Assembly (NCBI GenBank): GCA_050330055.1
Contig: JBHJOF010000229.1
Coordinates: forward strand, 1 to 22,322
DNA from: JBHJOF01 sp050330055
GTDB taxonomy: Bacteria > Pseudomonadota > Alphaproteobacteria > Kiloniellales > JAKSDN01
DNA length: 22,322 bases
Reading direction: 5' to 3'
Shown: positions 8,208 through 14,600 of the stretch, one piece after another
Layout of the letters: each line of letters starts with the position of its first letter
How positions within the stretch are numbered: position 1 is the first letter of the stretch
Made by a program: the position numbers and the translations under genes
Notes under the pieces: model-generated
What the model was told of the DNA's origin: nothing
Databases searched by the model: none
The model's input: only the letters and a program-made list of their open reading frames with translations

Positions 8208-8285
8208 ATGAGCGCCTTCAACAAGCTGGGCATGGCCTTCGTGGCCTCAGCCGTACTCTTCTCCCTGGTCATCACCCTCATCTGA
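8208..8285 (+). CDS. Putative 25-residue single-pass membrane microprotein
   Basis: The ORF reads MSAFNKLGMAFVASAVLFSL followed by VITLI and TGA. A short polar N-terminus with one Lys leads into a continuous hydrophobic stretch of about 18 residues, enough for one transmembrane helix that runs to the C-terminus. The ATG is preceded by a strong GAGGAG with about 9 bases spacing, which favours real translation. It stands alone in the 590-base gap between the HAD and MucR genes. Such proteins are often accessory subunits of respiratory or transport complexes, but no partner is adjacent. I do not recognise it from a named family; the evidence is the RBS plus the helix. Confidence 0.55.
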   Translation: MSAFNKLGMAFVASAVLFSLVITLI

Positions 8286-8427
8286 GGGCTGCGCGTAAAA
8301 GCGCCCTGACCCCCCTTTAGCCTTCATCGCCTCCTTGGTCGGGCGGCCCCGAGCGGCCGGCCGCGTTCGGCTGTGTGCGAATGGGCCTCCTGCCTTCTCG
8401 CCTCTGATCGCTGCGAACCAGCGCCGC

Positions 8428-8480
8428 AACCAGCCAATATCGCGGAAGGAGCGGTGGCTTGTGCGCGCCGATGGCTGGTT
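8428..8480. repeat. 9-bp inverted repeat in the MucR upstream region
   Basis: AACCAGCCA (8428-8436) and TGGCTGGTT (8472-8480) are perfect reverse complements separated by 35 bases. They lie in the 324-base gap 8286-8609 between the microprotein and the MucR gene. Apart from this and the AT-rich promoter at 8519-8570 I see no gene in that gap. It may be an operator pair or an RNA stem. Confidence 0.45.
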
Positions 8481-8518
8481 CCTGGCCAGGAAAAGGCCAA
8501 CTAGTCGGGGCCCGAGTC

Positions 8519-8570
8519 GTAATTTCAATTTTTATTTTATTTGATTTCTTCTAGGCGGAGATGGTATATC
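8519..8570 (+). promoter_or_regulatory. AT-rich promoter region of the MucR gene
   Basis: A run of about 30 almost pure A/T bases (8519-8550) stands out in a roughly 68% GC neighbourhood. TTGATT at 8541-8546 and TATATC at 8565-8570, 18 bases apart, are a plausible sigma-70 pair that would start transcription about 32 bases before the MucR start. MucR/Ros proteins bind AT-rich DNA with T-A steps and repress their own genes in characterised rhizobia and Brucella, so this stretch is also a likely MucR site. Promoter match is only 4/6 in each hexamer. Confidence 0.45.
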
Positions 8571-8609
8571 GTTCGCTCGGGTGGGATATGCAGAAGTAAG
8601 GGGGCTAGT

Positions 8610-9062
8610 ATGGTTAAGCGAGCAACGGCGGGAAATGGCGCGGACAACGGGACTGTCCCTGCGGAGCTGGGTGAGATGGCCGGTCACGACTTGATGCAGA
8701 ACACGACCAAGGTGGTCTCGAGCTTCGTGGCCAACAACTCGGTGTCTGCGAACGATCTGCCGGTACTGATCCGCTCGGTGGCGGATACCTTCCGCTCCAT
8801 CAATGCGCCGCAGCCTGCTTCGCCCGGCAACCGCAAGCCCGCGGTCGCCATCCGCAAGTCCGTGACGCCCGAGTATCTGGTTTGCCTGGAGGACGGCAAG
8901 AAGCTGAAGATGCTGAAGCGCCACCTGCGCACGGCCTACAACCTCTCGCCGTCCGACTACCGGGAGCGCTGGGGCCTGCCGGCCGACTATCCCATGGTGG
9001 CGCCGAACTACGCCAAGCAGCGGTCCCGGCTGGCCAAGAAGATCGGTCTCGGCCGCCGCTGA
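8610..9062 (+). CDS. Ros/MucR-family transcriptional regulator
   Basis: A 150-residue DNA-binding protein that in known members controls exopolysaccharide, motility and cell-cycle genes. The N-terminal half (residues about 20-62) is the oligomerisation region, with VVSSFVANNSVSANDLP. The prokaryotic zinc-finger-like domain is VCLEDGKKLKMLKRHLRTAY (91-110) and continues with NLSPSDYRERWGLPADYPMV. Of the usual metal ligands, Cys92 and His105 are present, Asp95 takes the second-cysteine position, and Ala109 sits where many homologues have the second His, so zinc binding may be weak or absent. The start at 8610 follows AAGGGGG. The frame is open upstream to 8541 but that is promoter. It is expressed alone. 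Confidence 0.95.
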   Translation: MVKRATAGNGADNGTVPAELGEMAGHDLMQNTTKVVSSFVANNSVSANDLPVLIRSVADTFRSINAPQPASPGNRKPAVAIRKSVTPEYLVCLEDGKKLKMLKRHLRTAYNLSPSDYRERWGLPADYPMVAPNYAKQRSRLAKKIGLGRR

Positions 9063-9411
9063 GCCGGCCAACGCGGTTTCCAGGCGCCATGCGGCCGCAG
9101 GCGCGGCGCGTCAGGCGCCACGGCCGATGTGACTCTGCGGAAACAGGGCCGGCAGTGGATCGACCCAGGGTTGATCCGGCCGATTCTGCGGTGCTTGTGA
9201 CACTCGTCACTCCTAACGGCGGCTTTACGCGCTATATCTGATCGTGCCCCCCGCTCAAGTCCCTCGACGGATCCGAGCCACCGTATCGGGAATGGGTCCG
9301 GATTTCGCCGAGCGATCTTGAGGATTCAGCCCCGTCGCCCTTCCAGGTCGGCGGGGCTGGTCGTTTAGGGCTGGCCGCTCCGGCCTGCGATGCCGCGGCC
9401 GGGGGACAGGC
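9063..9411. other. Gap without a gene, containing a palindrome and a hairpin
   Basis: These 349 bases lie between the MucR gene and a small - strand gene and hold no supportable coding frame. Visible signals are the small palindrome GTGAC-ACTC-GTCAC (9197-9210), an AT-richer patch with TATATC (9233-9238), and the hairpin at 9327-9359. A short non-coding transcript running from about 9245 to the hairpin is possible, but no matching -35 was found. Confidence 0.4.
9327..9359. terminator. GC-rich hairpin, possible terminator
   Basis: CAGCCCCG (9327-9334) pairs perfectly with CGGGGCTG (9352-9359) around a 17-base loop. It could end transcripts from the MucR side, from the small - strand gene at 9412, or from a short RNA in this gap. 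Neither side has a clear T-run, so intrinsic termination is uncertain. Confidence 0.4.
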
Positions 9412-9606
9412 TCAGTCCTTCGGCTCGGAAAGGCGCTGGTGGCGTAGCGTGCAGCTCGTGCAGCTCGTGCTGCCCGGCTGTCCGTCGGGCTCGCTCGTGG
9501 AGGCGGATGCCGCCGGTTCGAGCGTCGCGCGGTCCGCCCAGAAGGCGAAGGCGGCGATCGCGACCAGCAGCAGCACGGCCGTAACGGCGATGAGGGCTCT
9601 CCGCAT
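9412..9606 (-). CDS. Small exported or membrane-anchored Cys-containing protein, unknown function
   Basis: A 64-residue ORF. The N-terminus MRRALIAVTAVLLLVAIAAF is a textbook signal or anchor segment: two Arg, then about 18 hydrophobic residues. An acidic, Ala/Ser/Pro-rich spacer follows, and the end is STSCTSCTLRHQRLSEPKD with a Cys-x-x-Cys pair (Cys49 and Cys52) and a nearby His. This composition is unlikely for an antisense shadow, because it lies where no + strand gene exists. The CxxC could bind metal or haem, or be redox-active in the periplasm. The ribosome-binding site is weak. It diverges from the methyltransferase gene. I do not recognise a named family. Confidence 0.55.
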   Translation of the reverse strand: MRRALIAVTAVLLLVAIAAFAFWADRATLEPAASASTSEPDGQPGSTSCTSCTLRHQRLSEPKD

Positions 9607-9768
9607 GGCCGCCAGACTGCCAGATTCCGCCGGCAAGGGAAGCGCCAACTGGCGCCGCGGCGGGGCCGGGCCTTCAGGGACTTGTGATCTGCCCCTGCTA
9701 TCGCCCATAAGGAGCGGCTCGGCGAGGACCTTCGCCGGACGGTTCTTGCCAGGCCTGGAGTAGTGACA

Positions 9769-10566
9769 ATGAAGCGCGAGGACTACGTCGCCGCCAACCG
9801 CGCGGCCTGGGAGGAGGTGGCGCCGCTGCACCGCAGCCAGAACCAGGCGCGGCTGCTGGAGGCCTTCCGCCGGCCCGGCCACAGCTGGTTCGGCGAGATC
9901 GAGACCGCGGTCCTGAACGAGATTGGCGTCGCCGGCAAGGCCATGGCCCAGCTCTGCTGCAACAACGGGCGCGAGCTGCTGTCGGTCAAGAACATGGGCG
10001 CCGGACGCTGCGTCGGGTTCGAGCAGGCCGAGGGCTTCATCGCCCAGGCGCGCGAGCTGGCGGCGGCGGGCGGCATCGACTGCGATTTCGTCTGCGGCGA
10101 CGTGCACGCCATCCCGGCCGAGTACGACGGGGCCTTCGACCTGGTCTTCATCACCATCGGCGTGCTGTCCTGGATGCCCGACCTCGGCGCCTTCATGGCG
10201 GTGCCGGCGCGTCTGCTGGCCCCCGGCGGCCAGTTCCTCATCTACGAGGAGCATCCGATCGTGCAGATGATTGCACCCGGCAAGGCCGACGATCCGGTGG
10301 TCTGGGAGAGCTCCTACTTCCGCGAGGCGCCCTTCGTCGACAGCGACGGGCTGGACTACTACGGGCACGGCGCCTACGAGGCCAAGCCCAACTACTGCTT
10401 CCTGCACAAGCTGTCGGACATCGTCACCGCCTGCCTCGACAGCGGGCTGGCGATCGAGCACTTCGTCGAGCGGCCCGAGCACATCTCCAACACTTACTAC
10501 AACGTCGAGACGCAGGGCCCGCGCCTGCCGATGAGCTATACCCTGATCGCCCGCAAGGCGGCCTGA
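9769..10566 (+). CDS. Class I SAM-dependent methyltransferase
   Basis: A 265-residue protein with the Rossmann-type methyltransferase core. Motif I is unusual, QLCCNNGRELLSV (61-73), in place of the common Gly-rich loop. The following acidic strand-end is GFEQAEGFI (83-91), then CGDVHAIPAEYD (109-120), FDLVFITIGVLSWMPDL (123-139) and LLAPGGQFLIYEEHP (149-163). The N-terminus KREDYVAANRAAWEEVAPLH matches the cap helix of this group. I chose ATG 9769 because GGAG (9757-9760) lies 8 bases before it; a GTG at 9763 would add two residues. The substrate is unknown. It is monocistronic and converges on the response-regulator gene. Confidence 0.85.
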   Translation: MKREDYVAANRAAWEEVAPLHRSQNQARLLEAFRRPGHSWFGEIETAVLNEIGVAGKAMAQLCCNNGRELLSVKNMGAGRCVGFEQAEGFIAQARELAAAGGIDCDFVCGDVHAIPAEYDGAFDLVFITIGVLSWMPDLGAFMAVPARLLAPGGQFLIYEEHPIVQMIAPGKADDPVVWESSYFREAPFVDSDGLDYYGHGAYEAKPNYCFLHKLSDIVTACLDSGLAIEHFVERPEHISNTYYNVETQGPRLPMSYTLIARKAA

Positions 10567-10567
10567 G

Positions 10568-10596
10568 GCGGGCTCGTTGGGGCCGTCACCGCCCGC
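10568..10596. terminator. Small hairpin in the 30-base gap between convergent genes
   Basis: GCGGGC (10568-10573) and GCCCGC (10591-10596) form a 6-bp stem that fills the space between the methyltransferase TGA and the response-regulator stop codon on the other strand. Position suggests a shared bidirectional terminator; the absence of T-runs keeps the call modest. Confidence 0.4.
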
Positions 10597-11277
10597 TCAC
10601 AGCGTCCAGCCCAGCTTGAGCGCCTTGATCACCGCCTCGGTGCGGCTGCTGACCTCGATCTTCTTGAACACGTTCTTCAGGTAGAAGGCGGCCGTCGAGT
10701 CCTTGAGGCCGAGCGCGCGGGCGATCTCCTTGTTCGGGAAGCCCTTGACCAGCAGGCCGAGCACCTCGCTCTCGCGCGGGGTGAGCTGGCTCAAGGGATT
10801 GTCGGGCGGGAAGCCGCCCGGCGGTGGCGAGGCGCGGCCCCCCTGTCCCGCGCTGCCTTGGCCCGACTGCTCCCGGTCCGCTTCGTCCGGCGCCATGGAA
10901 GGCACGAAGACCTCGCCGGACAGCACCAGCTCCAGTGCCTTCAGCATGGTCCTGCCGCTCAGCCCCTTGGGAATGAAACCGGCGGCCCCCTGGTCCAAAG
11001 CAGCGCGCACCTGGGCGGCATCGGCCACGCCCGACAGCATCACGACCGGCAGTGTCGGGAAGCGGCGCTTCATGGTGGCCAGTCCCTCCAGGCCATTCAT
11101 GCCGGGCATCTGCAGGTCGAGCAGAACCAGGTCGACGTCGTCGGCCGCCTCCAGCTTGCGCAAGGCCTCGTCGAGGCTGGTCGCCTCGCTCACCATGATG
11201 TCGCTGCGCAGCTTGGTCAGGTACAGCTTCAGCGCGTCGAGGACGAGGCGGTGATCGTCGGCTACGACCAAATGCAT
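10597..11277 (-). CDS. NarL/FixJ-type two-component response regulator (REC-LuxR HTH)
   Basis: A 226-residue regulator. The receiver has the acidic pair Asp7-Asp8 in VVADDHRLV, the phosphoacceptor Asp54 in VLLDLQMPGMNG, Ser82 in MLSG and Lys104 in FIPKG. A Gly/Pro/Ser-rich linker (about 131-160) follows. The LuxR-type HTH (163-222) has LTPRESEVLGLLVKGFPNKE and AAFYLKNVFKKI; STAAFYLKN replaces the usual TVKxHLxN of the recognition helix. I chose ATG 11277 because AGGAG lies 7 bases upstream; the frame could start at 11307 but lacks a site there. It diverges from the hybrid kinase, its likely partner. Target genes are not known. Confidence 0.92.
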   Translation of the reverse strand: MHLVVADDHRLVLDALKLYLTKLRSDIMVSEATSLDEALRKLEAADDVDLVLLDLQMPGMNGLEGLATMKRRFPTLPVVMLSGVADAAQVRAALDQGAAGFIPKGLSGRTMLKALELVLSGEVFVPSMAPDEADREQSGQGSAGQGGRASPPPGGFPPDNPLSQLTPRESEVLGLLVKGFPNKEIARALGLKDSTAAFYLKNVFKKIEVSSRTEAVIKALKLGWTL

Positions 11278-11623
11278 AGGGTGTCTCCTGCTCGCGCTTT
11301 TAACCATTCGAGACAGGCCGACTTGTTCATAGTCGATGACTTTCGAGTGTGACCACGATCACTCTCTCGCGCGGCGGACCGCGAGAACCATTGCTTGCTC
11401 GACACTCGCCTTCCATGTGGCTAGCCCACATTATTACTCTATGGCATTTTGCTCATCGCAAAAGGGTTATAACTGAAGCGGCGCTCGGGCTGCGAGGATT
11501 AGGTACAATCCGGCCAGGCTGCCCGGCCGGAGGGAGGGCCGCGGCGGCGCGGCGGCGCAGCGGCGTGAGCGGCCGGCGACGTGAGTGGTAGGCGAGCCAG
11601 GACAGCAGGCGGCATTGACCCCG
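11278..11623. promoter_or_regulatory. Divergent promoter region between response regulator and hybrid kinase
   Basis: These 346 bases contain no gene. Signals seen are GAGTG-N10-CACTC (11345-11364), the dyad ATGTGG-CTAGC-CCACAT (11415-11431), an AT-richer zone (11426-11473) and TATAAC (11468-11473) as a possible -10 for the kinase, with no convincing -35 at the right distance. The dyad lies about 37 bases upstream of the TATAAC and could be an operator for the neighbouring LuxR-type regulator. That role is inferred from position only. Confidence 0.35.
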
Positions 11624-14600
11624 ATGGCAAGATCCAAAGGCAGGCTGAAGAGAGAGCAGGACCCCGGCCGGGGCGAGCTGCGGGCGCTGCGCGCCAGGAT
11701 CAAGGCGCTGGAGACCGAGTGCCAGCGGCTGCGGGACGAGCGCGACCGCCTGCGCCGAGGCGCGGCCGCCGCGGCTGGCGGCGCAACAGCCCGCCTGGGC
11801 GTCCTGGGCGACGGCCCGGCCGTGCTGCAGGCCTTAATGGACGATGTGCCGACGAAAATCGGCATGAAGGACCTGAACGGCCGCTATCTGCTGTTCAATC
11901 GCTTTGCGGAGGAGCTTTGTGGCCTGCCGCCCGGCGGAGCGCTGGGTAAAACCGCCTGCGACATCTACGATCCGGAGATCGCCGCGGCGGTCGAGGCCCA
12001 TGATCGCGCGGTCATCGAAAGCGGCAGCATGCTGACGCGCGAGATCGCGTGCTCTGGCGGCAGGGACGAGGCGGTGCTCGTGCTCAAGTTCCCGGTGCGC
12101 GATGCCGCCGGCGAGATCATCGGCGTTGGCGGCTTCGCCACCGACATCTCGGCGCTGAAGCGGGCCGAATCCGCGCTGCGCAAGGCCGACAGCCTGTACC
12201 GGCGAACCGAGGCCCTGGCGCTGCTCGGACACTGGGAATGGGACGAGGTCGAGGACCGCTGCCTCTACTGCTCGGGCGAGCTCGCCCGGCTGCACGGCGT
12301 CTCGCCGGCGCAGTACCTGGCGGTTGCGGGTTCGATTGAGGGCGACCTCAGCTTCGTGCACCCCGATGATCGGGCGCGCTACCGCAAGGCCGCAGATGCC
12401 GCGCGCGCCGGCGAGACCGAGCGCTTCGATCTCGAGTACCGCCTGCTCGGTCGCGACGGCGTCTTGCGGGAGGTGCGCGAAGCCGCGGAATACATCCGTG
12501 ACGAGAGGGGCCGCGGCCTGCGCTCGATCGGCTTTGTGCAGGACATCACCGAGCGCAAGAACGCAGAGCGTGCACTCCGCGAGAGCCAGGAAGCACTGGC
12601 CCGAGCTCAGCGCCAGGCGACGATCGGCAACTGGCGCTGGTCGGTGGAGCGCCGGGCCTTGATCTCCTGCTCCGAGGAATACGCCCGGATCCACGGCGTC
12701 GACATGGACTCGATCGCCGAGCTGCTCGCCAACGACTCCAACGACTGCGTCCATCCCGACGAGCGTGAGCGCGTGGCCGCGGCCTTCAAGCGCTTTGAAC
12801 GGGAGGCGATCCCCTTCGAGATCGAGTACCGCATCGTGCGGCCGGACGGCAACGTGCGCCACGTGCTGGAGATCGGCGAGCCGCTGTTCGACGAGGCCGG
12901 CCGTGTGGTCGAGCAGACCGGCACGCTGCAGGACATCACGGAACGGAAACGGGCCGAGGAAGCGCTGCGCCAGGCTCGCGACGAGCTCGAGCAACGCGTC
13001 CAGGAGCGCACCGCTGCGCTGCGCGCCGCGAACCAGGCCCTGCGCGACGAGATCGCCGAGCGCAAGCGTACGGAAGAGGCACTGCGCCAGAGCGAGGCGC
13101 AGATCCGCCTGATTGCCGACAACCTGCCGGTGCTGATCGTCGAGGTCGGTCGCGACCTGTGCTACCGCTTCGTCAACAAGACCTTCGAGGATTGGTACGG
13201 CCGCCCGCCATCCGAGGCGGTCGGCCGGCACGCCGCCGACGTTCTGGGCACCTCCGGCTTCCGCCTGGTCGAACCGCGGCTGCGCCAGGCCCTTTCCGGG
13301 CAGGCCACCAGCTTCGAGGTGCCGCTGGTCACCGGCGACGGCCGGCTGCGTCACCTGGCCAACAGCTATGTGCCCTTCTTCGGCGAGGACGGCGAGGTCG
13401 AGGCGGTTTTCGGCATTATCGTCGACCTCAGCGACCGGGTCCGCGCCGAGGCGGAGGCGGAGCGCAACCGGGTGATCCTGGCCAGTGCCATCGAGGCCCT
13501 GGCGGACGGCTTCGTCATCTTCGACGCGCACGACCGCATGGTGCTGTGCAACAGCCGCTATCGGGAAGATCTGGCGCCGATCGCCGACATGCTGGTGCCC
13601 GGCGTCAAGCTCGAGGAGGTGGTGCTGGCGATCGGCCAGTACTGCGTCGACCTGGGCCCCGATCAGACGGCCGAGGACTGGGTGGCGCGGCGTTTGCGGA
13701 TCTCGCAAAGCCCGGAGGCGTCCTTCGAGGTACGCCTGCGTTGCGGCCGCTGGAATCGCGTGCACGAGCATCGTCTGGTCAACGGCTGGAAAGTCGTGAC
13801 CGCGACCGACATCTCCGAGCTCAAGGCCCGCGAAGAGGCGCTGAAAGAGCGCCAGGCCCTGCTGCGCCAGGCCCAGTCCATGGTCCGCATCGGCGTCTTC
13901 ATCTGGGACGAGGTCGAAGAGCGTTATCTCTACCTGTCGGAGGAAGCGGCCAAGCTGCGCGACATGACCGTCGACGAGGTGCTGGCGCAGCAGGGTTCCT
14001 ACGAGCTGCTGCTGGAATCGTTCCACCCTGACGACCGCGAGCGCTTCGACAGGGTCACGACGGAGGCCGTGCAGGCCGGGCGGTCCTACACGATCGAGTA
14101 CCGCGTGGCCGACAAGCTCGGGCATTACTGGCACTGGCGGGAAGTGGGCGAGCCCGAGTTCGACGACCGCGGACGCCTGGTCCGGACCCTGGGGACGGTC
14201 CAGGACATCACCGAGCTGAAGCAGCGCGAAGAGGCCTTGCGGGAGAGCGAAGCCCATCTGCGTCATGCCCAGGTCATGGCGCGCGTCGGGGTCTTCATCT
14301 GGGACGAGATCGAGGAGCGTTGCGCCTACTGCTCGGAGGAACTGGCCCAGCTTCTCGACCTGTCGGTCGAGGAGTTCATGCACTCGCGCGCCACCCAGGA
14401 AGGCGTCCTGAAGCACCTTCATCCCGATGATCGGGCGGCCTACGACGCCATCATCGGCGATGCCGTGAAAGCCGGGAAACCCTATGTGGTCGACTACCGG
14501 GTGGCGGACAGCCACGGCCGCTACTGGCACTGGCGGGAGATGGGAGAGCCGGAGCTCGACGAGCAGGGACGCTTGGTACGCACCTTCGGCACCGTCCAGG

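Noticed and set aside
8247..8528. A 93-codon - strand frame between the microprotein and MucR
   Set aside because: Arg-rich translation without a domain, no ribosome site that I can see, and it overlaps the inverted repeat and AT-rich promoter edge. A decayed phage or transposon gene was considered but nothing supports it.
9758..9768. GTG 9763 as the start of the methyltransferase
   Set aside because: Only 2 bases separate GGAG from the GTG, too close for initiation; ATG 9769 has 8-base spacing.
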